Notes under the pieces: generated by a model
What the model was told of the DNA's origin: nothing
Seen by the model: only the letters and a program-made list of their open reading frames with translations
Databases searched by the model: none
Made by a program: the position numbers and the translations under genes
NCBI GenBank assembly: GCA_035610835.1
Contig: CM069442.1
Location: 27,419,798 to 27,483,797 of the forward strand
Source: Ophiura sarsii
Lineage: Eukaryota > Echinodermata > Ophiuroidea > Amphilepidida > Ophiuridae
Length of the DNA: 64,000 bases
Reading direction: 5' to 3'
In this document: positions 41,801 through 48,785 of the stretch, piece after piece
Numbering within the stretch: position 1 is the first letter of the stretch
How the letters are laid out: each line of letters begins with the position of its first letter

Positions 41801-44800
41801 TGGACCAAGAAGTCAGCTTGGAAAACCAAAAGATTATTATTATCATTGTTATTATTATGTGCACATGTGTGACCCAACGCAAGTAACTGAAGCACAATGA
41901 GGGAAATATGATGATTGAGTTATTTATATCATGATAATGTATATAAATTAAGGGACATGTTGGTACCAAAGTCAATGCTATATCTCAATTCTAACCAAAG
42001 TTTTGGATTATTGAAAATCACAAATCAATTGAGTAAATAAAAAAATCATACCTCAAATTGTAGATTAACTTGTTATTGTTATGATTTTTAGTCTTTGGTT
42101 GGATACAAGAGGTGTCAAAGATCAGAATAAAAGACTTTATATGAATTTGACTTATAGTGACCTTGTCCCACATTTGTGCCCTGAAATCAAATTAGCTACT
42201 GCCGCATTGTGCCTCATTTACTCATCATGTTGGGTGACATATACACAAGAGGAAACACATCGAGGCCCATGTGTATGGAACTAATCTAGACCAAATAACT
42301 AACAATAATATGCATTTGTGTTTTTTTGTTAACAGGAAGCAATTTTAGAAGAGCATCTCCAGGGCTTAGCAACAGATATGAGCCCTCTTTTTGAGAGGAT
42401 AGCCCCAGAGGCCTATAATAATCAGGTAAGATCAGGGCTCAAAATGACTGGGAGCCGAGAGCAAATTTGCTCTTAGTGAGCTTGAATAGCTTGGACAGTG
42501 CTCCTGGTTCACTGCAGTAGATTCACCATTCAGAGCAATGTTTATAGTCAAGCTTTACATTTGGTTAATCTGAATAGACTCCTTAATAATATTGCTTTCG
42601 AAGATGATGAAACGAACCCATGATCTTCCTAACCTGAAACGGTAATAAAAGCCAAAAGCATACCCATGAACTGAAACAATCTACTATACTCTATTTCCCT
42701 TCCCCGGGACAAATATACAGGCACACCATTTACACACGCGTACATATCTTCCACCTTTCTACACATGAGTGTATATGCCAGCGCTCCGAGTAGGCCCGCA
42801 TGTTTATATACTGCAATTAGTGAATGAGGCTCACTCGTGATAGACAAATAGACTGTAGTAAATGAATCCGATGAAGTAATAGTCATGATTGATTTGGCCA
42901 TTACTGGGATCTATCTGTACCAGACTTGTGTGAGAGGATGTCCATAGGTCACCAAAATCAGTTTTTATAATTACCTCCAAGTCATCACTTTGTAAAATTT
43001 GAAGAGTTTAACCACCCTCTCCCCCATAGAATGGCCACCAGTGAGGTATAGAAATGCATGGAAACCAATTTATCTACCACTGTTCAATTGCAGTACATCT
43101 CAATAGGACATGTAAAAGAGGAAATTTACAACTAACTTGTAACTAAATCAATCATTTTTTCAAACAGGTTGCTTTTGAGAAGGAGGCCAATGGTTGCCGC
43201 CTGGGCACGAAGGAAGGTCGACCATTCTCTGGCGTTACAGCGTGTCTTGACTTCTGTGCACATTCTCATAGAGACCAGCATAATATGAACAATGGTAGTA
43301 CAGTGGTAAGTACGATGGGATATTTGTTCCCCTTTTTATCTGGCAATATACAATAATACCATTAGCCTATAAAAAAAGTACTGTATATACTATATAAACT
43401 GCTCACAAAAAGTATCGAAACACTTAGAAATGATCCAATATATAACGGTTCGAAAAGGTATGCATTAATCGAAGCAAATAATCAAGTGCATAATTTTGTT
43501 CTGGGTATTTTGACACCTCGATCGTTGAGATACGATGTTGCGGAGCGGAGTTATTGTCATTTCAATGGTCATGGGTCCAGTTTCAAAAGTGACACTCATT
43601 CCTATTGAAAATCACGAATCTGATCATTCTAAACAGTAATGCGAACCTCTTTCTATAGGATGATTGCCACTTTTGAAACTGGACCCACGACCATTGAAAT
43701 GACAATAACTCCGTTCCGCAACATCGTATCTCAACGATCGAGGTGTCAAAATACGCAGAACAAAATTATGCACTTGGTTATTTGCTTCGATTCATGCATA
43801 CCCTTTCGAGCCGTTATATATTGGATCATTTCTAAGTGTTTCGATACTTTTTGTGAGCAGTTTAGACCATGTCACCTCTTGTTGATCAACAATATTAAGT
43901 GCCCGGTTCCATTCCATGCAATTGGGGGAGCATACATTGACTGTTGTATTGATTGCTGTTGTTACAGATGACCGGTTTTGTTTAATATACGGTTTATAAT
44001 AGACACCCCCTTTGAATGCGAGCGCATACCGGCAGGCAAGCTTTTGTTTGGCTGGAAATTTGCACGCACCTCTGCAAGCAAGTTTTTGTTTGCTTGGCTG
44101 CTGTGATGTTGACAGGTGACATCGTCTATATAAGTATGGTTCTACATATGAGTAAGGTATCACATATTAGTCTAATGCAAATACTTCTATCGTATGAGTT
44201 GTACAGATTTATTCCATAATACACATAGACTATGGGCTACCTTACGTCTTTTGTAGGATTAAAGCCGCTTCCTCAGCACAGACAGCCTAGCTGGTGTAGT
44301 GGTTGTGACATTCGATTTGGGACCGAAGCGTCCTTTGGGATTGAATCCCAGTATCGTCATATTTTATGTAAACCTTTGCTTTCAATTCATTTTTCTCAAA
44401 ATGGGAACAAGTTGGAATACCTATGACTAGGCTAATTTGTGATAGCTTACCATAGGTAACATCATAAGAATGAACGTTGAACCCTATAATTTAAATCTAA
44501 TCAAATCGGGATACCTGGTCATTGCAGAAAATACATTGTGCCAGCCTACCAAAATGTTATGCAACTGAATCTGGGTATTGAATATATCGCATTTGATGAT
44601 CTGAATAACTTCATGTGTTTAATACTTATTTACAAAGGTTGCCTCTTCAAATCCTGTCAGAAACCCATGATGAGGGAGTTTTTTCAGTGTCAGTGTATGT
44701 GTACTGGTTTAATCTGGAAAATATAATATACAAAGGATAATTTAAAATGTGTCCAGTTTACCTTTAAAAAAAGGGTAATAAATATTTTCAAACTTTTCCA

Positions 44801-47463
44801 ATCTATTATTTAATCTGTTATTGTTCATTTTGTTTTTACAGGTGGTCACACTAACGAAGGAGAATATCCGTGGAAAGAGGGCGCAACCTGGTGACGAACA
44901 ACTCCACTGCTTACCGCTGTACTACCTGGACAACACTGATGAATATGGGAGCACGGAAGGCCAGCAAGATAAAGTACGCAAGGGTGCAATTGAAGTCCTG
45001 ACACATTATCGACACAAAATGCGAGTGAAAGATTACAAAAAGCAAATCATACCGAATGGGGTTGCTCGTGGCATAAGGCATAAGACCGATGGAGAAAAAC
45101 ATGGTAGTCCTAGTCGCAAAGGATCGTCACATTTATCTAAAAGTCATGGACGAAATAACAGTCCCGCTAAGGAGGGTAATGATGTGAAACCAATTATTGT
45201 GCCCCCACCAAGGACTGCCTCTGTTGAGGTTAAAGGGAAAGATACACCTTCTGCACTGTCAGGATCACATGATTTGTCACGGGACTCAAGAGACTTAGGG
45301 AGAGATCCAAGGGATTTAACACGGGACCCTAGAGATGTATCAAGGGACCCTAGAGATGTATCAAGAGACCCTAGAGATGTGTCGCGGGACCCTAGAGATG
45401 TATCAAGAGACCCTAGAGATGTGTCGCGGGACCCTAGAGATTCATCTCGAGACCCTAGAGATGTATCACGGGACCCTAGAGATGTAACGCGGGACCCAAG
45501 AGATGTATCGCGGGACCCGAGAGATGTATCGCGGGACCCGAGAGATGTATCGAGGGATCCAAGAGATGTATCGAGAGACGTATCAAGAGATCCACGTGAT
45601 CCCACCCGTGACAGACGTGATCCATCACCTGCTGCCCATGTACAATCCGCTGCACAAGCTGTTTATGGTGCTTCAGCCGGTCATCCAGGAGCACCAGGAC
45701 AATTTTGGCCCCCAAATTATGCCCACAGTATGGAGGCTGCAGCTAGAGCTCAGTGGCCCCCGTCTACAGACATTGCTAGGCATATGGCTGAAATGGCTGC
45801 CATGAGGCCAGACTTACACCGATTACATCCGATGGTTCTCGAAGGCATGCAACACGAAGCACAAGTTGCTATGCAAATGGGTGCCAATCCTTTTCATCCG
45901 GATTGGGCACGAATGTTCCCGCATCACAATCGTTTTCCGCAGTATCAGCAGCATCCTGGCATGAGTGCGCTTTCTCCGCACGCAGAACACTTGCAGCAGA
46001 ATCCAGCGTTGGCAAGGTATATGGCTCACTATGCTCAAAGCGACCCATACTTGGCAGCGTCCATGCAGCATGCTTACATGCAACAACAATTGGGACAACA
46101 TTATCCCAGGATGGGAATGGAGGATGTCAAACCGGATCCCAATCATTTGAACAGTGTGTTGAAACATAATACTGACCGGGAACGTGCATTCAGTCCTTAC
46201 GGATCGAAATATGAATCGCCACAGCATAGTAGCAGTGGCAGTGTGTATGGGGCATCACGCCCAGAGCATATTGACTTGTCTAAAGGACATACGCCCAGAC
46301 CCCAGAGTCAAGGGTCCAGTAGTAGCGAGGGTAAATTTGGTCAATATGCAAACGGTTCGCGGCAACAAGATGCAGCGCCCCCACCTACTTCTAAACCTCA
46401 GGTACCCAAAGATAATATCTGGCGACCACCCGTCTTTCATAGTAGTACACCGCCCAAAGAGAGAACACCGACACCGCAAGATATGAAACCTGCGACAATT
46501 ACACACCACAATACTCCAGGGTCAAACAGCGAACCAACATACGGTTCTCAATTAGATTCCAAAGGTACTTCTCGTGATGGCTCCCAGTCAAGACCCCCTA
46601 CAGCCGAGTCCACTGGTGATGCGAATTCTCGTGATGGCCTCCACCCAAGAACCCCTGTTGAAGGACAGCGTTCACATGATCCCTATCGAGGCAGTCCTTT
46701 CCCTGGACATCACACTCCTGAGCACAGTCCAGCTAGAAAAGACTTATCCCAGATTTATCCACAAGAGCAGAAGTACTACCCTAAAACTGATGGGCTATCA
46801 GTACATGGGAAAGATGGCATGCATCCACATGCATCTAGTCTAGGACCTGGATCCGATCCTAATAGCGCATTTGCTTTTCTCAAGGCAACTAACCCTGGTA
46901 CCCAAGGTGGAAATTCTCAGACTGCATCACCAGTACCCCCTCAGCCCCCAACACCAACTGCCACACCACCCCCTAAGCCCCCGCGAGAAGAAGAATACAT
47001 TTCAGACAGCGAAGAGTGCTTCAAGGACCCAACTATTGGGGGTGTGGCCGTTGCGCTTGGTCATGGTTCGGTGTTATTTGAATGTGCAAAACGTGAACTC
47101 CATGCCACAACGTCGATCATGACGCCGCAGAGGCACCAGCCCACCAGAATCAGCTTAGTGTTTTACCAGCATAAGAGCTTGAACTTTCCGAATCACGGCA
47201 ATGAGAATTACGAGCGCAAAATGCAGTTGAAGGAGGAGCGTGCTATCGCGAACGGTGAACCAGTGCCGTCCCGTTTCCACCGAAAGAGGAAAAGCGACGC
47301 TGCGGATTCAAAATCGGGCGATAACAAGAAAGCCAAGTCATCTGGGACACCAACACTGGAAACCCCTGTGATGAAAGCCTCAACTATGACAACAGACACA
47401 ATTGTGACACTTGCGTCGTGTGCGTTTCCGCAGGTTACTGGCCCATATCAAAAGTGGGTGTAG
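14726..47463 (+). CDS. TET: TET methylcytosine dioxygenase, spliced gene (9 visible exons)
   Basis: Joining the nine exons listed separately gives one uninterrupted frame of 1751 codons including the stop. TET enzymes are nuclear Fe(II)/2-oxoglutarate dioxygenases that oxidise 5-methylcytosine in DNA to 5-hydroxymethyl-, formyl- and carboxylcytosine. Seen directly: a Cys-rich domain from about residue 613 to 800; iron ligands H865 and D867 in [11 protein letters not shown]899 in [10 protein letters not shown]; the distal iron ligand H1631 in RELHATT; and the 2-oxoglutarate residue R1646 in [12 protein letters not shown]. The spacings H-x-D to DEQLH (32 residues) and H to R (15 residues) equal those I recall for human TET2. 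The C-terminus VTGPYQKWV resembles the conserved end of vertebrate TETs, so the 3' end is complete. No CXXC zinc finger is visible, so the 5' end may lie outside the window. Identity is certain; the number of upstream exons is not. Confidence 0.96.
15661..16114. mobile_element. MITE with ~31-bp terminal repeats and a perfect internal hairpin
   Basis: The left end TATACACTCGTCAAAAGAAG and the complemented right end TGTACACTCGGCAAAGGAAG continue into GTTC-TGGACAC on both sides. At 15920-15936 and 15942-15958 a perfect 17-base hairpin (CCAATCTTCAGGCGAAT) has a 5-base loop. No coding capacity. Confidence 0.82.
16499..16709. mobile_element. TACTGTAAAA-family B MITE
   Basis: Begins TACTGTAAAGTGGAAATTTT and ends AAAATTTCCACTTTTACATGTA-like sequence. 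The interior has AAATCAGCAAGCGCGAAAAT and GTAAGGAAGCTCAAAA. Shares order and sequence with 24376-24560 (reverse) and 25766-25997. Confidence 0.8.
18490..18735. mobile_element. MITE, AAAAGGGTGCAG family
   Basis: The left end TGTGTACAAAAGGGTGCGG faces CTGCACCCTTTTGCTGTGAC at the right. A relative is at 39348-39569, and both contain TTGAGAT near the ends. Confidence 0.7.
19399..19524. mobile_element. TTAA MITE family T2, internally deleted
   Basis: TTAACCCCCTGGGCACTACC at the left and GGTAGTTCTCAGGAGGGGGT at the right. The interior TCACAATGTCTCTGATTGGC is shared with the other T2 copies. Only ~126 bases. Confidence 0.75.
24376..24560. mobile_element. TACTGTAAAA-family B MITE, reverse orientation
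   Basis: Begins TACTGTATGAGTGGAAATGT and ends CATTTCCACTTTTACAGTA. The interior is the complement of the family B core (TTTTGAGCTTTC-type region). Confidence 0.8.
25766..25997. mobile_element. TACTGTAAAA-family B MITE
   Basis: Begins TACTGTATTAAAAGTGG and ends TTATACTTTTACAGTA. Contains GAAATCAGCAAGTGCGATAA and GTAAGGAAGCTCAAAA. The motif ACATGCGCGAAAAATTA is duplicated in tandem near the right end. Confidence 0.82.
26116..26328. mobile_element. TACTGTAAAA-family A-like MITE
   Basis: Begins TACTGTAAAACACTATAATT and ends GGTGGTTTTATAGTA. Repeated ATTTAATTTCGCGAAT motifs face AAAATTCACAAAATTAAAA in the right half. Related to 48628-48785. Confidence 0.75.
28305..28503. mobile_element. TTAA MITE family T2
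   Basis: TTAACCCCGGAGG then CTGAGAACTACCTGCTGATT; the right end is at CCGTTAA. The interior TTGTATCCCTGATAAAGATT is the complement of the core seen at 11472-11675. Confidence 0.78.
29201..29425 (-). mobile_element. TTAA MITE family T1
   Basis: Begins TTAACCCTTTCCACACGGC. Contains AGGATTACTGAGCCAATACT and CAAGTTTGTACTTATTT, and ends near GTCGTCTGCCGCATGGAAA without a second TTAA. Confidence 0.78.
29940..30043. mobile_element. TACTGTAAAA-family B MITE, right half only
   Basis: AAGCTGGTTTGAGCATGAAA, AAGCGCGAAC, and the terminal ACATTTCCACTATTACAGTA match the right end of 24376-24560. The left end is not recognisable. A further degenerate piece (AAGCGTGAAC, AAAGCGCAAAAATGTCCAC) lies at 30968-31040. 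Confidence 0.55.
31663..31868 (+). mobile_element. TACTGTAAAA-family A MITE
   Basis: Starts TACTGTTACACAGTTTAATT and ends GAAATTAAGTAGTTTTACA. Same interior order as 8594-8816, including TCTTCCTATGTATAACC and GGCGAATTGGAT. Confidence 0.75.
34195..35965 (+). CDS. TET: TET exon 2: low-complexity N-terminal region and start of the Cys-rich domain
   Basis: The acceptor is a pyrimidine-rich TTTTTGTGCAG and the donor is GTAAGT. The exon encodes 590 full codons plus one base. The frame is open throughout and strongly biased to His, Pro, Ala, Gln, Ser and Thr, with repeated AHQPTAA-type motifs, a His/Gln run near 35125-35166 and a CAG-type run near 34862-34880. A six-unit octapeptide array ([12 protein letters not shown]) lies at 35398-35541. 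The last ~50 residues become globular ([20 protein letters not shown] in outline) and end in VPQCGCV, the opening of the TET Cys-rich domain. The split codon joins to exon 3 as Glu. The low-complexity part is expected to be disordered; disordered N-terminal regions are normal in TET proteins. Confidence 0.93.
35398..35541 (+). repeat. 24-bp coding repeat: six [12 protein letters not shown] octapeptides in TET exon 2
   Basis: Six units in a row: [48 protein letters not shown] (residues about 428-475). Each is 24 bases, so the array is frame-safe. It is Ser/Pro/Arg rich with an acidic residue at position 7. Each unit has an S-x-P-R context. The function is unknown. Confidence 0.92.
36765..36849 (+). 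CDS. TET: TET exon 3: Cys-rich domain, YTHLGAG segment
   Basis: An 85-base exon after TTCCACAG and before GTTAGT. With the split codon from exon 2 it reads [18 protein letters not shown], then [11 protein letters not shown]. The YTHLGAGP motif is a hallmark of the TET Cys-rich N-terminal subdomain, and the preceding CGCVE joins correctly across the splice. It ends in phase 2, which fits the single-base start of exon 4. The GTTAGT donor is weaker than the others but keeps the frame. Confidence 0.95.
37300..37738 (-). repeat. dispersed repeat with AGTCGGGCAGG motifs (intron 3)
   Basis: GTGGAACTTTAGATTTTTTT, then CTAGCCAGTCGGGCAGGTAA, and at the far end GTTACCCGTCGACTGGCGG and TTATTTCCACCCCTG. 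The reverse complement matches 9489-9665. It has its own inverted ends (GTGGAA...TTCCAC). Confidence 0.6.
38030..38129 (+). CDS. TET: TET exon 4: Cys-rich domain, EGKSS-GCPIAKW segment
   Basis: A 100-base exon after TTTTTGTCTAG and before GTAAGC. It encodes [18 protein letters not shown] followed by [15 protein letters not shown]. The KEGKSS-GCPIAKW block is almost invariant in TET proteins and contributes a zinc-ligand Cys. It enters with one base completing an Arg codon and leaves in phase 0. Confidence 0.96.
38595..38803 (+). CDS. TET: TET exon 5: Cys-rich domain, [18 protein letters not shown] segment
   Basis: A 209-base exon after CCCTTAACAG; its donor GTAAGT begins at 38804. It reads [20 protein letters not shown], then [18 protein letters not shown], ending in RRCGTNE plus two bases of an Asp codon. 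The C-x-x-A-x-I-V-I and RRC-x-x-NE motifs match the corresponding TET helix-strand segment. Residue 748 is split with exon 6. Confidence 0.96.
38845..39346. mobile_element. two tandem MITEs, TATGTGACCAGTCACATC family (intron 5)
   Basis: Copy 1 is 38845-39101 and copy 2 39102-39346. Both begin TATGTGACCAGTCACATCAA, contain AAATATAAAGAAAATAATAG and TACCTTTAACATGGT-TCA, and end in a GGGTCACATA complement of the start. The junction is a shared TATA. Confidence 0.85.
39348..39569. mobile_element. MITE, AAAAGGGTGCAG family (intron 5)
   Basis: GTACAGTCGCAGCAAAAGG at the left faces CCTTTTTCTGCGACAGTAC at the right. It lies directly against the previous element. Relative of 18490-18735. Confidence 0.75.
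39589..39816. mobile_element. MITE with ~24-bp perfect terminal repeat (intron 5)
   Basis: TGATGTGATCAAGCAAAATG at the left, followed by AGTC, is repeated in exact complement at 39789-39812. No second copy elsewhere in the window. Confidence 0.8.
41021..41180 (+). CDS. TET: TET exon 6: Cys-rich C-terminal subdomain ([22 protein letters not shown])
   Basis: A 160-base exon after TCTCTTTCAG and before GTATGT. It encodes [20 protein letters not shown], then [20 protein letters not shown] and FKL. The TCGASF-FGCSWSM-YN-CKFARSK block is the most conserved part of the TET family, with its zinc-binding cysteines all present. It ends in phase 0 at KPGV, near the variable linker where vertebrate TETs also diverge. 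Confidence 0.97.
41212..41424. mobile_element. TTAA MITE family T2 (intron 6)
   Basis: GGTAACCCTTTGAGAACTGC at the left and CAGGTAGTTCTCAGGGGGTT at the right. The core TAGAATTATTGTATCCCTGA is shared with T2. The terminal TTAA is degraded. It starts only ~30 bases past the exon 6 donor. Confidence 0.75.
41533..41825 (-). repeat. tandem pair of tRNA-like (SINE-type) units, minus strand (intron 6)
   Basis: Two ~140-base units share ACCCTGG-GA-ATGGTTTTGG, CAGGAAT-GAACCGGG and CTGCATGGCAGTCC-GGCCC. On the minus strand the B-box-like GGTTCGATTCCTG follows a C/G-rich stem, as in a tRNA head. Neither unit folds into a convincing functional tRNA. Confidence 0.6.
41865..42243 (-). mobile_element. TATGTGACCCAAC MITE, second copy (intron 6)
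   Basis: Starts TGTGTGACCCAACGCAAGTA and ends in the complement (CATGTTGGGTGACATA). Interior ATTTATATCATGATAAT, GGTACCAAAGTCAATG and TCTAACCAAAGTTTT match the complement of 10426-10868. Confidence 0.85.
42336..42425 (+). CDS. TET: TET exon 7: linker helix ([20 protein letters not shown])
   Basis: A 90-base, 30-codon phase-0 exon after TTTGTTAACAG and before GTAAGA. It reads [20 protein letters not shown], then [10 protein letters not shown]. This equals the LE-HLQ-L-T-MAP...APDAYNNQ helix between the Cys-rich domain and the dioxygenase fold in animal TETs. Confidence 0.96.
43168..43305 (+). CDS. TET: TET exon 8: dioxygenase fold with the H-R-D iron site
   Basis: A 138-base, 46-codon phase-0 exon after TTTTTTCAAACAG and before GTAAGT. 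It encodes the block [20 protein letters not shown], then [17 protein letters not shown]. The codons for the iron ligands His865 and Asp867 are at 43267-43269 and 43273-43275. Every residue that defines the first half of the catalytic site is intact, so the enzyme should be active as far as this exon shows. Confidence 0.97.
43395..43864. mobile_element. 470-bp foldback element with ~200-bp arms (intron 8)
   Basis: Begins TAAACTGCTCACAAAAAGTA and ends in the exact complement. The arms (to ~43600 and from ~43665) are nearly identical through GAGATACGATGTTGCGGAGC and CCAGTTTCAAAAGTG, leaving a ~65-base centre. The two open frames across it are mirror images, not genes. Confidence 0.9.
44283..44356 (+). 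repeat. tRNA-like (SINE-type) sequence (intron 8)
   Basis: CTAGCTGGTGTAGTGGTTGT is A-box-like and TTTGGGATTGAATCCCAGTA contains a B-box-like GGGATTGAATCCC with a good T-arm. The remaining arms are poor. Confidence 0.55.
44842..47463 (+). CDS. TET: TET exon 9 (last): dioxygenase core split by a ~650-residue insert, catalytic C-terminus
   Basis: The acceptor is TTGTTTTTACAG; the exon reads 873 codons to TAG at 47461. It begins [29 protein letters not shown], and continues [15 protein letters not shown], the end of the first half-barrel (to ~residue 930). A low-complexity insert follows, roughly 45050-46985, rich in Arg/Asp, His, Pro, Ser, Gln and Met and including the RD heptad array at 45274-45621. 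The fold resumes at [20 protein letters not shown], with [14 protein letters not shown] (His codon 47101) and [12 protein letters not shown] (Arg codon 47146), then a Lys/Arg-rich stretch (HRKRKSD, possible nuclear localisation) and [12 protein letters not shown] dioxygenase domains are known to be split by a disordered insert. Open frames in other phases here are shadows of the 21-base repeats. Confidence 0.96.
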   Translation: MVTLTKENIRGKRAQPGDEQLHCLPLYYLDNTDEYGSTEGQQDKVRKGAIEVLTHYRHKMRVKDYKKQIIPNGVARGIRHKTDGEKHGSPSRKGSSHLSKSHGRNNSPAKEGNDVKPIIVPPPRTASVEVKGKDTPSALSGSHDLSRDSRDLGRDPRDLTRDPRDVSRDPRDVSRDPRDVSRDPRDVSRDPRDVSRDPRDSSRDPRDVSRDPRDVTRDPRDVSRDPRDVSRDPRDVSRDPRDVSRDVSRDPRDPTRDRRDPSPAAHVQSAAQAVYGASAGHPGAPGQFWPPNYAHSMEAAARAQWPPSTDIARHMAEMAAMRPDLHRLHPMVLEGMQHEAQVAMQMGANPFHPDWARMFPHHNRFPQYQQHPGMSALSPHAEHLQQNPALARYMAHYAQSDPYLAASMQHAYMQQQLGQHYPRMGMEDVKPDPNHLNSVLKHNTDRERAFSPYGSKYESPQHSSSGSVYGASRPEHIDLSKGHTPRPQSQGSSSSEGKFGQYANGSRQQDAAPPPTSKPQVPKDNIWRPPVFHSSTPPKERTPTPQDMKPATITHHNTPGSNSEPTYGSQLDSKGTSRDGSQSRPPTAESTGDANSRDGLHPRTPVEGQRSHDPYRGSPFPGHHTPEHSPARKDLSQIYPQEQKYYPKTDGLSVHGKDGMHPHASSLGPGSDPNSAFAFLKATNPGTQGGNSQTASPVPPQPPTPTATPPPKPPREEEYISDSEECFKDPTIGGVAVALGHGSVLFECAKRELHATTSIMTPQRHQPTRISLVFYQHKSLNFPNHGNENYERKMQLKEERAIANGEPVPSRFHRKRKSDAADSKSGDNKKAKSSGTPTLETPVMKASTMTTDTIVTLASCAFPQVTGPYQKWV
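45274..45621 (+). repeat. 21-bp coding minisatellite: 16 RD heptads (VSRDPRD) in the TET insert
   Basis: Within exon 9, sixteen heptapeptide units plus one four-residue partial unit (VSRD) run in tandem. The consensus is V-S-R-D-P-R-D; variants begin LS, LG, LT, SS, VT or PT. Unit length is exactly 21 bases, so copy-number change keeps the frame. The protein segment (about residues 1022-1137) is a near-neutral mixed-charge stretch of alternating Arg and Asp. It sits in the disordered insert, away from the catalytic residues. Confidence 0.95.
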
Positions 47464-47950
47464 ATCTATGGAGCGCAACTGCTGAATTCAACATACAAAA
47501 ATAGTCTAGACACAAATCTGGCGTAAACATTACTGTCATGCTTATTATGTCTTGGACTTGTTTTAAAGTCTAGCGTCGTTTCCGTGGATGTATGTGGCAT
47601 TTAGCAGTTGCCTCAGATTACTAGCCGATAGAAGAGTTCAAATTGCTATAGATAAAATAGAAACTTCAAAGGTCATGCTGCATTGATGATCCCTCCCTGT
47701 ATACCTTGAAAGTGAAAGAGTTTGTACAACTTTATTTTATACTCATACATTACTTGGGAGATGTTAACACTCAACTTGCATTGACTAGGATAAGCATTGC
47801 TGTGATTTTTCAAAATGATATCCCCAAATAACAAATTAGCCCCACTTTGACAATTTTTAAAGTTATTTTTTAAAATTATTTTTCAGGTGTTTCTTTTTTA
47901 TTTCAGGGATGAAGTTTCAAAATTTGGGGAAAATAATAAATGTTGTGTTG
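47464..47950 (+). other. TET 3' UTR, first part, with candidate poly(A) signal
   Basis: Follows the TAG stop. There is no coding potential. The first canonical AATAAA I see in the sense direction is at 47935-47940, followed by a GT-rich TGTTGTGTTG, a plausible cleavage context giving a ~500-base UTR. Later AATAAA sites (for example near 52784) could serve longer forms. Confidence 0.4.
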
Positions 47951-48222
47951 CCCTCGAGTGCCAAAAATTATTTTTATTATTAATTGCTTGAAACTATTAC
48001 TTACAAACCGTGGCTGTCGTGGTTAAAACGAAATTGGTAAATGTCAATTTAACTAATGTTTCTAATGTTATAATAGGTGTGGTTTTTTTTAACTTATTCA
48101 TTTCAAGCAGAAAATAGTAATATTTTAACAATTTTGGGGAACATTTAAATCATAAAAAAATGAGACACTAATTTTATATTTTAGGGTCGATCACTGAAGA
48201 CAACACAACATTTTCTTTTTTT

Positions 48223-48234
48223 GGGGGGGGGGGG
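48223..48234. repeat. poly-G tract (12)
   Basis: T-run followed by 12 G in the 3' flank. Confidence 0.9.
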
Positions 48235-48627
48235 CTTAACCACACCACAAAATATAGCCTCATAATTGACTCCTTATGCCCTTATGCTTCCTGGGACCAA
48301 ACAGTATTGCATAATTAATACTGCCATATTGTACCGTTATTTGTGTAAAAATAAGAAATATACGAGAATTTGCAGGTCTTGTGACCATAGCAACATTCTA
48401 AGATTTTTATTCAGACATTGTATAGCAGTGACCTCACCCATTTTTTGTACAGATTTTATTACGAAAAACTAGTTTCTGATAAGACCATTTGCTCTCATGA
48501 ACCACTTTTCATTGTGTTTATTTTGGCAATCTTGGAAAGCATTGTTGACATTTGGTTGCGTAACCCTATGCAGGGTTTTAAGAGTCACCAATCAAGCCGA
48601 TTTGAATTGAATTAAGTGATCTCGATA

Positions 48628-48785
48628 TACTGTAAAACCACTTAATTTCGCGAGGGATTTAATTTCGCGAGGAATTTGGAATTGAAAGTACCAGTAAAAA
48701 TGTCCAGATTCGCAAAATTAAATGCCCGCAAAATTAGCAGTCATTCGCTTAATATTATCCGCGAAATTATAGTGTTTTTCCAGTA
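48628..48785. mobile_element. TACTGTAAAA-family A-like MITE
   Basis: TATACTGTAAAACCACTTAA at the left with two TTTAATTTCGCGAGG-like motifs. The right end is GAAATTATAGTGTTTTTCCAGTATA. Related to 26116-26328. Confidence 0.78.

Noticed and set aside
43639..44163. Frames of 110 (+) and 123 (-) codons in intron 8
   Set aside because: They run through the arms of the foldback element and mirror each other.
45144..45605. 153-codon minus-strand frame (GSRDTSL repeats) and + frames in other phases over exon 9
   Set aside because: Mirror of the 21-base RD repeat, which has no stops in several phases; the TET frame explains the sequence.
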